Shown: in pieces, positions 1 through 5,127 of the stretch
Layout: the number at the start of each line of letters is the position of its first letter
Numbering within the stretch: position 1 is the first letter of the stretch
Assembly: GCA_007130345.1 (NCBI GenBank)
Contig: SLSP01000348.1
Coordinates: forward strand, 1-5,127
Length of the DNA stretch: 5,127 nucleotides
Direction of reading: 5' to 3'
Source of the DNA: Thermoflexales bacterium
Lineage (GTDB): Bacteria; Chloroflexota; Anaerolineae; B4-G1; SLSP01
The notes under the pieces: model-generated
What the model saw: the letters and a program-made list of their open reading frames with translations, nothing else
What the model was told of the DNA's origin: nothing
The model's database searches: none
Made by a program: the position numbers and the translations under genes

Positions 1-80
1 GTCTAAAGCAATTTTCCCGAGAGCTACTGATTTGCTTGGAAAAGTACTGTTTAGGCGAATAGAAACCGCCTACTTTTGCG

Positions 81-168
81 TTAACGAATAGAATTGCGCT
101 CCCTTTGCGCAAAAATAAGGTCATACTCTTTATGATCGCCGAAATTGTGGATGGGTAAAGTGCTTCAT
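81..168 (-). pseudogene. RelE/ParE-type toxin remnant (N-terminus joined out of frame to C-terminus)
   Basis: On the minus strand an ATG at 168 overlaps the TGA of the upstream fragment as ATGA, the coupling usual in toxin-antitoxin operons. It reads MKHFTHPQF and stops at 130 after 12 codons. From memory, one group of RelE/ParE-superfamily toxins starts M-K-H-F-T-x-P-x-F. In another frame, 140-81 reads GDHKEYDLIFAQRERNSIR followed by TAA. This resembles the end of the same toxins, where a G-[TSD]-H-x-E-Y-D-x-L motif closes the last strand. The simplest reading is an internal deletion of most of a roughly 85-residue RNase-type toxin, leaving its two ends. The fragments and frames are seen directly; the family assignment and the deletion are inferred. 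The pieces are short, so chance resemblance cannot be excluded. Confidence 0.4.
94..112. repeat. Small inverted repeat TTGCGC/GCGCAA
   Basis: Two perfect 6-base arms (94-99 and 107-112) flank a 7-base loop. The repeat lies inside the toxin C-terminal remnant. Nearby are the perfect 8-bp palindrome CGTTAACG (79-86) and the TAGGCG/CGCCTA pair (52-57 and 67-72). It could form a weak hairpin, but the T-tract needed for an intrinsic terminator is poor on both strands. Confidence 0.4.
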
Positions 169-284
169 AAAGGCGTGCAGAGTCCAGCGGAGAAGTCGGC
201 CAGGATTTGATCGGCAAGCGCGTCCAGTTTCCCTTCTTGGCTCTCCTGAAAAAAGTCCAAAAATCCGATTTTTCCACACGCGAC
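165..284 (-). pseudogene. Antitoxin-like C-terminal fragment upstream of the toxin remnant
   Basis: This minus-strand frame is open for about 39 codons between a TAG at 285-287 and a TGA at 165-167. Its last part reads GKLDALADQILADFSAGL and then CTPL before the stop. The pattern of a Leu/Ala-rich helix followed by A-[DE]-[FY]-x-A-G-x-x-x-P-L at the very end is one I associate with small antitoxins encoded ahead of RelE-like toxins. The section from about 165 to 245 is GC-richer and more gene-like than its surroundings. The stop overlaps the next ATG by one base in an ATGA junction, which fits translational coupling to the toxin remnant. No start codon or ribosome binding site is attached to the fragment, so it is not expected to be expressed. 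A normal antitoxin of this kind would be about 70-90 residues. Confidence 0.33.
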
Positions 285-355
285 CTACTACATATATGAA
301 ATTCGCACGCGGAAAATCTATCTGTAGTATCAAGTTTCTAAAAAATCGGATTTTT
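259..355. repeat. Nested inverted-repeat element, MITE-like
   Basis: The outer arms are AAAAATCCGATTTTT at 259-273 and its exact reverse complement AAAAATCGGATTTTT at 341-355. Inner arms TACTACA (286-292) and TGTAGTA (323-329) are centred on nearly the same axis, near 307, and are extended by ATA/TAT (294-296 and 319-321) after one mismatch. Each outer arm is itself almost a palindrome, and the right one extends to a 21-bp palindrome at 338-358 (CTAAAAAATC, G, GATTTTTTAG). The element separates a 7-codon start with a ribosome binding site from the antitoxin-like fragment, as an insertion would. No clear target-site duplication is visible. It could instead be a pair of protein-binding sites or a weak bidirectional terminator for glmU. 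Confidence 0.5.
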
Positions 356-389
356 TAGGGTTCTTTCAGTAGAGTCATTTTATACCTCC
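355..389 (-). other. Ribosome binding site plus 7-codon open frame (MTLLKEP)
   Basis: A GGAGG at 385-389 lies 6 bases ahead of an ATG at 376-378. The frame reads MTLLKEP and ends at a TAA (355-357) that belongs to the AT-rich palindrome. The spacing and Shine-Dalgarno match are as good as those of the intact genes here, so this was probably once a real translation start. It may be the start of the decayed antitoxin, cut off by the inserted dyad element. It lies 27 bases beyond the glmU stop codon. A functional leader peptide is less likely, because no intact gene follows. Confidence 0.3.
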
Positions 390-405
390 ATAACCTGTGG
401 GTCTT

Positions 406-1764
406 TTACTCACTCGGCGGCTCCGACTTGGCGCGCGCCGGCACGCCATAGACGATGGTGCCCGGCGGCACGTCGCGGGTGACGACAGCGCCGGCCCCGG
501 TGGTCGCGCCTTTGCCGACGCGCACCGGCGCGACGAGCATTGTGTCCGAACCGATGAAGGCCCCGTCTTCGATAACCGTAGCGTGCTTGCGCTCGCCGTC
601 GTAGTTGCACGTAATCGTCCCCGCGCCGATGTTGACGTTGGCCCCCGTCTCGGTATCGCCGAGGTAGCTCATGTGCCCCATCTTCGAACCGGGGCCGAGC
701 GTGCTCTGCTTCATCTCGCCGAAGTTGCCCATGTGCGCGCCCTGACAGAGCCGCGAGCCTTTGCGCAAATGCCCAAATGGGCCGATGTCGCTGTCATCCT
801 CCATCACGGCGTCTTCCAGCACCGAGGCCAGCACGCGGCAGCGGTCGCCCAGGGTGCAGTTTTCGATGATGGCGTTGGGTCCGATATCGCAGCCCGCGCC
901 GATGACGGTCTGCCCACGCAAATGCGTGTTGGGGTGGATGGTGGTATCCGGCCCGATGACGACGTTCGGCCCGATGTAGGTGGTCGCCGCGTCCACCAGC
1001 GTGACGCCTTCCAGCATCCAGTGCTCGTTGACGCGCTGGCGCATCACGGCCTGGGCCACCGCGAAGTCCGCCCGCGTGTTGATGCCCAGGGCCTCTACAG
1101 GATCGTCGATGCTCACGCTGACCACCTCGCGGCGGGCGTCCACGGCCATCTTCACCAGGTCAGTCAGGTAATACTCGCCCTTGCGCGCGCTCGGCTTGAT
1201 TTGCGGCAGCGCGTCCCAGAGGAATCCCGCCTCGAAGACGTAGATGCCCACGTTAAGCTCGCGGATGGCGCGCTGCTCCGGCGTGGCCTCCGCCTCCTCC
1301 ACGATGCCCAGGATGTCGCCGCTCCCGCCGCGCCGCAGGATGCGCCCGAAGCCGCGCGGATTGTCGCGCTCGACGGTGAGCATCGCCACAGCCGCGTCGG
1401 TGGCGGCCTGGAGGCGGGCCAGTTGCAGGAGGGTATCTTCCTTCAATAGCGGCATATCCCCGTATAGCACCAGCACCTGCTCCGAGGTCGTGCGCAGCAC
1501 CGGCGCGGCCTGGAGCACCGCGTGCCCTGTGCCCAGGCGCTCGCGCTGCAAAACGTAGCGGGCGCGGTCGCCGGCCCAGGTCTGAATCTCCGCCTCGATC
1601 TCCGGCCCGATGACCACCACCGGCGGCTCCAGCGCCAGCCGCGCGGCCAAATCCAGCGTATAATCGATCATCGGACGCTCTTCCAGGTCGTGCAGCACCT
1701 TCGGACGCTCCGACTTAAAGCGCGTACTCATTCCGGCTGCCAAAATAACTACAGAGAGGGCCAT
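406..1764 (-). CDS. glmU: Bifunctional UDP-GlcNAc pyrophosphorylase / glucosamine-1-phosphate N-acetyltransferase GlmU
   Basis: This 452-residue cytoplasmic enzyme matches the usual GlmU length of about 450-460. It acetylates glucosamine-1-phosphate with acetyl-CoA and then couples the product to UTP, giving UDP-GlcNAc for peptidoglycan and other envelope polymers. The N-terminal nucleotidyltransferase domain (about 1-230) shows LAAGMSTRFKSERPKVLH at 8-25 with R15 and K22, QRERLGTGHAV at 73-83, YGDMPLL at 101-107 with metal ligand D103, NVGIYVF at 171-177, and GINTR near 227-231 with the second metal ligand N229. The C-terminal left-handed beta-helix (about 250-440) has hexapeptide repeats, R334, K352, the expected catalytic H364 in KMGHMSYLGD, and NIGAGTITCNYDG at 378-390. 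One oddity is S13 where the nucleotide loop usually has Gly. The ATG start is supported by AAAGGA at 1772-1777, 7 bases upstream. The gene stands alone behind its own promoter, 161 bp after zupT. Confidence 0.96.
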   Translation of the reverse strand: MALSVVILAAGMSTRFKSERPKVLHDLEERPMIDYTLDLAARLALEPPVVVIGPEIEAEIQTWAGDRARYVLQRERLGTGHAVLQAAPVLRTTSEQVLVLYGDMPLLKEDTLLQLARLQAATDAAVAMLTVERDNPRGFGRILRRGGSGDILGIVEEAEATPEQRAIRELNVGIYVFEAGFLWDALPQIKPSARKGEYYLTDLVKMAVDARREVVSVSIDDPVEALGINTRADFAVAQAVMRQRVNEHWMLEGVTLVDAATTYIGPNVVIGPDTTIHPNTHLRGQTVIGAGCDIGPNAIIENCTLGDRCRVLASVLEDAVMEDDSDIGPFGHLRKGSRLCQGAHMGNFGEMKQSTLGPGSKMGHMSYLGDTETGANVNIGAGTITCNYDGERKHATVIEDGAFIGSDTMLVAPVRVGKGATTGAGAVVTRDVPPGTIVYGVPARAKSEPPSE

Positions 1765-1803
1765 AGTACCGTCCTTTCGTTTGAGTTGAATAGGCTTGCT
1801 TCT

Positions 1804-1832
1804 AGTTTAGCACGGGCAGGGGGTGAAGGCAA
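1804..1832 (-). promoter_or_regulatory. Candidate sigma-70-type promoter for glmU
   Basis: On the minus strand TTGCCT (1827-1832) and TAAACT (1804-1809) are separated by exactly 17 bases. Each matches 4 of 6 consensus positions. A TGC directly before TAAACT forms an extended -10, which can compensate for a weak -35. Transcription would start near 1797, leaving a leader of about 33 bases before the glmU ATG. The -35 overlaps a short (GCAA)3 run at 1829-1840 and sits just beyond the large palindrome, so glmU is probably separate from the zupT transcript. Confidence 0.45.
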
Positions 1833-1840
1833 GCAAGCAA

Positions 1841-1873
1841 AGACCTGTCAGGTTTATAAAACCTGACAGGTCT
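1841..1873. repeat. Perfect 33-bp palindrome between zupT and glmU
   Basis: AGACCTGTCAGGTTT (1841-1855) and its exact reverse complement (1859-1873) surround the 3-base centre ATA. It is followed on the right by a smaller GGGAA/TTCCC pair (1874-1885). In the minus-strand RNA the 15-bp stem is followed by UUUGCUUGCUUGCC, a poor U-tract, so it may end or stabilise zupT mRNA without being a canonical terminator. From memory, closely similar GACCTGTCAGGTTT palindromes are scattered between genes in Chloroflexota and some other genomes, so this is probably one copy of an interspersed repeat family. That recollection was not checked. Confidence 0.85.
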
Positions 1874-1925
1874 GGGAAAATTCCCAAATTTATTGAGAAG
1901 CCACTGTGTTATGAACCGCTTCCCC

Positions 1926-2804
1926 TCAATCCAGCATCAGAATACTGATAGCCATCACCGCCATCCCGGCGACCAGGCCGTAGATGCTGTCATGCCCCTT
2001 CCCGTAAGCCTGGCTGGTGGGCAGCAACTCGTCCACGCTGATGTAGATCATAATCCCGGCGATGAAGCCGAACAGCACGCCCATCACCTGGGGCGGGATC
2101 ACGCCGGCGGGGCCGCCGACCACGAGCATCAGCGCGGCATAGGCCACCAACGCGCCTATCGGCTCGGCCAGGCCGCTCACCAGGGAGTACAGAAACGCCT
2201 TGCGGCGGTCGCCGGTGGCGTAATAAATCGGCACAGAAACGCTGACGCCTTCGGGGATGTTGTGCAGCGCGATGGCGATGGCAATCGCCACACCGAGCGC
2301 GGGGTCTTGTAAGGCCGCCAGGAACGTCGCCAGCCCCTCCGGGAAGTTGTGAATGGCAATCGCCAATGCCGTGAACAGCCCCATCCGCATCAAATCATCA
2401 TCCTCCGTATCAGACGACGCGGGCGCGGCGGTATCCAGGGCCGCGTCCGGCAAAACCGCGTCCGTGTGCAACAACTCCGCCTCATCCACCGACGGGAACT
2501 CGTGCGGGTTCTGCGCGGTGGGAATTAAGTTATCAATCAAGCCGATGAACAAAATCCCGACAAAGAAGGCCGCCACGTTGATCCAATTGCCCGTAGCGCC
2601 ATACACTTCCTCCAGCGCCTCCCCCCCTTTGAAGAAAATCTCCACAAAGGACACGTAAATCATCACCCCGGCAGAGAAGCCGGTAGCGACCGACAGAAAA
2701 CGATAGTTCGTCCGCTTGACGAAAAACGCGAGGATGCTGCCTACGCCTGTCGCCAACCCGGCCATCAACGTCAACCCAAAAGCTAACCACACATTACCCG
2801 TCAT
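1926..2804 (-). CDS. zupT: ZIP-family divalent metal transporter, ZupT type
   Basis: This 292-residue inner-membrane protein should import zinc and probably other divalent metals such as iron or manganese. About eight membrane segments can be placed, near 5-27, 35-57, 74-93, 140-163, 168-190, 203-226, 236-256 and 272-291. The paired signatures of the family are present: HNFPEG at 152-157 in segment 4 (H152, N153, E156) and HNIPEG at 181-186 in segment 5 (H181, N182, E185), with E214 in SGLAEP in segment 6. Together they form the binuclear metal site, and SVDELLP at 256-262 is also typical. The loop between segments 3 and 4 (about 96-138) is long and acidic, ending in DTEDDD, with only two His instead of a His-rich run. 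ATG at 2804 is chosen over GTG at 2819 because AAGGAGG lies 5 bases before the ATG and inside the longer frame. E. coli ZupT is 257 residues; the loop explains most of the extra length. The gene begins 57 bp after the DUF4258 gene, and I see no convincing promoter in that gap, so the two are probably co-transcribed. No Zur-like operator was recognised. Confidence 0.93.
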   Translation of the reverse strand: MTGNVWLAFGLTLMAGLATGVGSILAFFVKRTNYRFLSVATGFSAGVMIYVSFVEIFFKGGEALEEVYGATGNWINVAAFFVGILFIGLIDNLIPTAQNPHEFPSVDEAELLHTDAVLPDAALDTAAPASSDTEDDDLMRMGLFTALAIAIHNFPEGLATFLAALQDPALGVAIAIAIALHNIPEGVSVSVPIYYATGDRRKAFLYSLVSGLAEPIGALVAYAALMLVVGGPAGVIPPQVMGVLFGFIAGIMIYISVDELLPTSQAYGKGHDSIYGLVAGMAVMAISILMLD

Positions 2805-2809
2805 AACAC

Positions 2810-2816
2810 CCTCCTT
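2810..2816 (-). promoter_or_regulatory. Shine-Dalgarno site that fixes the zupT start
   Basis: AAGGAGG on the minus strand is followed by GTGTT and then the ATG at 2802-2804. The upstream GTG at 2817-2819, which would add five residues (MKEGV), would place the ribosome binding site inside the coding sequence. The shorter ATG start is therefore preferred. Confidence 0.85.
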
Positions 2817-2861
2817 CACACACTATCAAAACCAATTTGAACGTATCAGAACAAGCCCCGA

Positions 2862-3182
2862 TCAACAAGCATAGCCGCGCACCAGGTCATTCAACCAGCG
2901 GGGGCGGTTGGGGATGTAGACCGTGACGGCGACGATCTCATCGCGGTCACTGTAGTCACACACTACGTGGATGGGCACTTGCGGCTCGTCATGCCAGGGC
3001 GGGCCGGCAACCAGCATCCGCTGACGCTCCGGATAGCGCTCCACCATCCGCCCGTGGAAGATGGCGTGGATGATCTCCCGCGCGCGCAAGCCCTCCTTGT
3101 GCGCCTCGCGCAAAGCGTGATCCGAGACGCGCAACTGCTCGCGGCTTTCCAGTAGCTCGTCCAAACTGCGAATAGCGTACAT
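2862..3182 (-). CDS. DUF4258 domain protein, function unknown
   Basis: This is a small soluble protein of 106 residues with no signal peptide or membrane segment. It has the layout of DUF4258: SDHAL at 20-24 with H22, a helix leading to IIHAIFHGRMVERYPE (37-52), a strand MLVAG (56-60), PIHVVCDY at 70-77 with H72, and a closing strand AVTVYIPNRPRW (85-96). DUF4258 proteins are often found beside a YgiT/MqsA-type zinc-finger antitoxin and are suspected of being RelE-fold toxins. No such partner is present on either side, so a toxin role is only a possibility. The start is well supported by AAAGGAGG at 3189-3196, 6 bases before the ATG. A strong promoter lies about 70-100 bases upstream. zupT follows after 57 bp. 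Confidence 0.82.
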   Translation of the reverse strand: MYAIRSLDELLESREQLRVSDHALREAHKEGLRAREIIHAIFHGRMVERYPERQRMLVAGPPWHDEPQVPIHVVCDYSDRDEIVAVTVYIPNRPRWLNDLVRGYAC

Positions 3183-3253
3183 CGCGGGCCTCCTTTGATT
3201 CTGGGCTTCGGGAAATGTTCACGGCGCGCATCAAGCTGAGTCGGCGCGAGGTT

Positions 3254-3281
3254 AGTATATCCCAAGCGCGGGCTTCGTCAA
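3254..3281 (-). promoter_or_regulatory. Strong sigma-70-type promoter for the DUF4258 gene (and probably zupT)
   Basis: On the minus strand TTGACG (3276-3281) and TATACT (3254-3259) are 16 bases apart, each with 5 of 6 consensus matches. Transcription would start near 3247, giving a leader of about 65 bases. The promoter lies just past the priA stop codon, so the small gene has its own expression and does not depend on read-through from priA. No operator or intrinsic terminator for priA was recognised in the spacer. Confidence 0.6.
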
Positions 3282-3306
3282 AAACCGGGGCGCGTCAGAA
3301 CCGCCG

Positions 3307-5127
3307 TTACAACACGCTGACCGGATCGATGTCCACCACCCAGCCCGGCGGGATGTCCAGCTCGCGCAGGAAATCCGCCGGATTGACGCTTCTCAAGAGC
3401 AGGTGCCAGCGATAGCGTCCGCGCACGCGCGCGAAGAACGCCGGCGCCGGCCCGATGAGGTCGCTGGCGGGGAGGCCGGCTTCGCGTAGAGCGTGGCGCA
3501 GCGTCTCCGCCAGACGCTCGGCGGCCTCCCGCGCCTTCTCCTGCCGGGTGTGCGACGTGACCAGCCGCGCCAGCCGGATGCTCGGCGGATACCCGGCCTG
3601 TTGGCGGAAGGCCAGTTCCCGCGCCGCGAAACCCTCATAGTCGTGGGCCGCCGCGTGACGCACCGCGTAGTGGTCAGGATGGTAGGTCTGGAGCACGACG
3701 TGGCCGCCCCACAGCCCGCGTCCCGACCGCCCGGCGACCTGCGCCAGCAGTTGGAAGGAGCGCTCCGCTGCGCGGAAATCGGGCAGGTGCAGCGCGGTAT
3801 CGGCGGAGACGATGCCCACCACCGTCACGCGGGGGATGTCGAGGCCCCGCGCCACCATCTGCGTGCCCACGAGGATGTCGGCGTCCCCGCGCGCGAACTG
3901 GCCCATAATCGTCGCGTGCGCCGCGTGCGAGCGGGCCACGTCGCGGTCCCAGCGCAGCGCGCGAGCCTGGGGCCAGCGTTCCGCCACCCTATCCACCAAG
4001 CCCTCCGTCCCCAACCCGAAGGCGCGCACCCGCGCCGAATCGCACGCGGGGCACTGGAAGCGCATCGGCTGCGCGTGCCCACAATGATGGCAGAGCAGTA
4101 CCTCGGCTTTGGCGTGATACGTGAGGGGGATGTCGCAGCGCGGGCAATCCGCCGTCCACCCGCAATCCCGGCAGAAGACGTAGGTAGCCGATCCCCGCCG
4201 GTTGAGGAACAGAATCACCTGCTGGCGCTGCGCCAGGGCGGCATCCACTCGCGCTTGCAGCGCCCGGCTGAAGACCGAGCGGTTATCCGCCCGCAATTCG
4301 GCCCGCATATCCACCACCTGCACCGGCGGCAGCGCGATACTCCACGCCTGCGACGTGCCTTCTACCGGCGCGTAGCGGCTTTCGGGAACGTCCAGCACCG
4401 CCTGCCAATCCGCGATTCGCTGCCCGTGCCCCATCACGCGGCGAGGCAGAGCCAGCAGCCGATAGCGGCCCGCTTGCGCCCGCGCGTAGGCTTCGAGGGA
4501 GGGCGTCGCGCTGCCCATCACCAGCAACGCGCCGGTCTGCCGCGCCAATTGCTCCGCCACCTCGCGGCTGTGGAAGTGAGGCGAGCGCGCTTGCTTGTAG
4601 CTCGTGTCCTCCTCCTCATCCAGCACGACTAGGCCGAGCCGGGGGAACGGCGCGAAGAGGGCCGAGCGCGCGCCCACCAGCACGCGCAACTCCCCCGCGC
4701 GGACGCGCCGCCACGTATCCATCCGCTCGCCGTCGCTCATCCCGCTGTGCCACAGCCCCACCTCGCCGGGGAAGCGCGCCACGAAGCGGCGCACCGTCTG
4801 CGGCGTCAGGCTGATTTCGGGGACGAGGATCAGCGCCTGCCGGCCCTGTTCGAGCACGCGATTCGTCGCCCGCAGATAGATTTCGGTCTTGCCGGAACCA
4901 GTGACGCCGAGGAGCAACACCGGCGGCGGCGCGACGGTTTCCAGCGCGGCGGAGACCTCGTCCCAGACCGATTGCTGCTCCGGCGTGAGCGGGGGCGCGC
5001 TGTCCGGCGTAAAGACCAGATCGGCCAGCGGATCGCGCAGCACCTCTTGGCGGCTGAACGAGACCAGCCCGCGCTTCTCCAACATCTGGAGATGGCGAAG
5101 TTCCGCGCCGGTCTCCGCGTAGACCAC
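3307..5127 (-). CDS. priA: Primosomal replication-restart helicase PriA (3' part; 5' end outside the window)
   Basis: The 606 residues present are the helicase core and C-terminus; the first codon in the window is an internal GTG. PriA unwinds the lagging arm of stalled forks and loads the primosome so that DnaB can be reloaded. Visible here are Walker A GVTGSGKT at 74-81, VPEISLTPQ at 102-110, the Walker B region DEEEDTSYKQ at 170-179, GSATPSLE at 205-212, GTQMVARGLDIP at 421-432, and the arginine-finger motif QVAGRSGRG at 463-471. The zinc module has all eight cysteines (319, 322, 328, 331, 346, 349, 359, 362). A C-terminal domain with GYPP (512-515) and RYRWHLLLR (571-579) follows. Missing upstream are the 3'-DNA-binding and winged-helix domains, perhaps 150-220 residues. 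Two oddities are Glu where the box usually ends in His (DEEE, not DEEH), and an extra stretch of about 35 residues near 231-266. Confidence 0.96.
   Translation of the reverse strand: MVYAETGAELRHLQMLEKRGLVSFSRQEVLRDPLADLVFTPDSAPPLTPEQQSVWDEVSAALETVAPPPVLLLGVTGSGKTEIYLRATNRVLEQGRQALILVPEISLTPQTVRRFVARFPGEVGLWHSGMSDGERMDTWRRVRAGELRVLVGARSALFAPFPRLGLVVLDEEEDTSYKQARSPHFHSREVAEQLARQTGALLVMGSATPSLEAYARAQAGRYRLLALPRRVMGHGQRIADWQAVLDVPESRYAPVEGTSQAWSIALPPVQVVDMRAELRADNRSVFSRALQARVDAALAQRQQVILFLNRRGSATYVFCRDCGWTADCPRCDIPLTYHAKAEVLLCHHCGHAQPMRFQCPACDSARVRAFGLGTEGLVDRVAERWPQARALRWDRDVARSHAAHATIMGQFARGDADILVGTQMVARGLDIPRVTVVGIVSADTALHLPDFRAAERSFQLLAQVAGRSGRGLWGGHVVLQTYHPDHYAVRHAAAHDYEGFAARELAFRQQAGYPPSIRLARLVTSHTRQEKAREAAERLAETLRHALREAGLPASDLIGPAPAFFARVRGRYRWHLLLRSVNPADFLRELDIPPGWVVDIDPVSVL

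Larger units (their letters stand above)
1..405. other. AT-rich stretch downstream of glmU with no intact gene
   Basis: About 400 bases follow the glmU stop codon without an intact gene. The base composition is visibly richer in A and T than the flanking GC-rich genes, with many A and T runs. Several small inverted repeats are present: AAGCAA/TTGCTT at 6-11 and 32-37, TAGGCG/CGCCTA at 52-57 and 67-72, and TTGCGC/GCGCAA at 94-99 and 107-112. CGAATAGAA occurs twice in direct orientation, at 56-64 and 85-93. The stretch also carries a nested dyad element and the remnants of a probable toxin-antitoxin pair, described separately. An open frame of 67 codons at 130-333 on the minus strand is not gene-like: it has no ribosome binding site and runs across the different fragments. 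Confidence 0.7.

Noticed and set aside
130..333. 67-codon open frame on the minus strand in the AT-rich stretch
   Set aside because: It has no ribosome binding site and runs through part of the dyad element and out of frame through the antitoxin-like fragment. Only its last 12 codons (MKHFTHPQFRRS) are interpreted, as part of the toxin remnant.
397..1449. 350-codon open frame on the plus strand
   Set aside because: It lies entirely opposite glmU, whose motifs are unmistakable, and its Arg/His/Ala/Asp-rich translation is typical of an antisense frame in GC-rich DNA.
1841..1873. Palindrome as a canonical rho-independent terminator or part of a CRISPR array
   Set aside because: There is a single copy with no repeat-spacer pattern, and neither strand has a proper T-tract after the stem.
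1893..2312. 139-codon open frame on the plus strand
   Set aside because: It is antisense to zupT; its His/Asp/Ala-rich sequence mirrors the membrane segments on the other strand.
2805..2819. GTG start at 2819 for the ZIP transporter
   Set aside because: The Shine-Dalgarno AAGGAGG lies within this extension and is ideally placed for the ATG at 2804.
3282..3306. Intrinsic terminator after priA
   Set aside because: A short T-run follows GC-rich sequence, but no matching inverted arms could be found.
3493..4632. 379-codon open frame on the plus strand
   Set aside because: It is antisense to the priA helicase core, with low-complexity Arg/Ala/His composition and no recognisable domain.

Overview
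The window is a high-GC bacterial chromosome segment with four protein genes, all on the minus strand. In transcription order these are priA (the window contains only its 3' part), a small DUF4258 gene, a ZIP metal transporter of the ZupT type, and glmU. Codon use, strongly GC-rich third positions, a PriA with a lineage-type insertion, a ZupT resembling those of Gram-positive and green non-sulfur bacteria, and a 33-bp GACCTGTCAGGTTT palindrome between genes together suggest a member of the Chloroflexota, perhaps Anaerolineae-like. That taxon is inferred from general resemblance. No marker gene proves it.

Layout, following transcription from right to left. Positions 5127-3307 hold the C-terminal 606 residues of primosomal helicase PriA. 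Positions 3306-3183 are a short spacer with a convincing sigma-70-type promoter that gives the next gene its own start. Positions 3182-2862 encode a 106-residue DUF4258 protein. The ZupT gene follows 57 bp later at 2804-1926. Its true start is the ATG at 2804, because the Shine-Dalgarno sequence lies inside the longer GTG-initiated frame. Positions 1925-1765 are a spacer with a perfect 15-bp-arm palindrome and a promoter with an extended -10 for glmU. Positions 1764-406 encode a full-length bifunctional GlmU.

Positions 405-1 contain no intact gene. The stretch is visibly richer in A/T than the genes and looks like a scar. Reading on the minus strand, it holds a 7-codon start with a good ribosome binding site, then a nested inverted-repeat element (259-355). 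Next comes what looks like the C-terminal tail of a small antitoxin, which runs through an ATGA overlap into the first residues of a RelE/ParE-type toxin. The toxin is then joined, out of frame, to its own C-terminal signature. I read this as a decayed toxin-antitoxin module, which is an inference.

The genes do not form an obvious pathway. PriA restarts stalled replication forks, GlmU makes UDP-GlcNAc for the cell envelope, and ZupT imports divalent metal. The DUF4258 protein has no known role here. This is mostly an ordinary housekeeping region. The points of interest are the decayed module, the two palindromic elements, and two sequence oddities in PriA.
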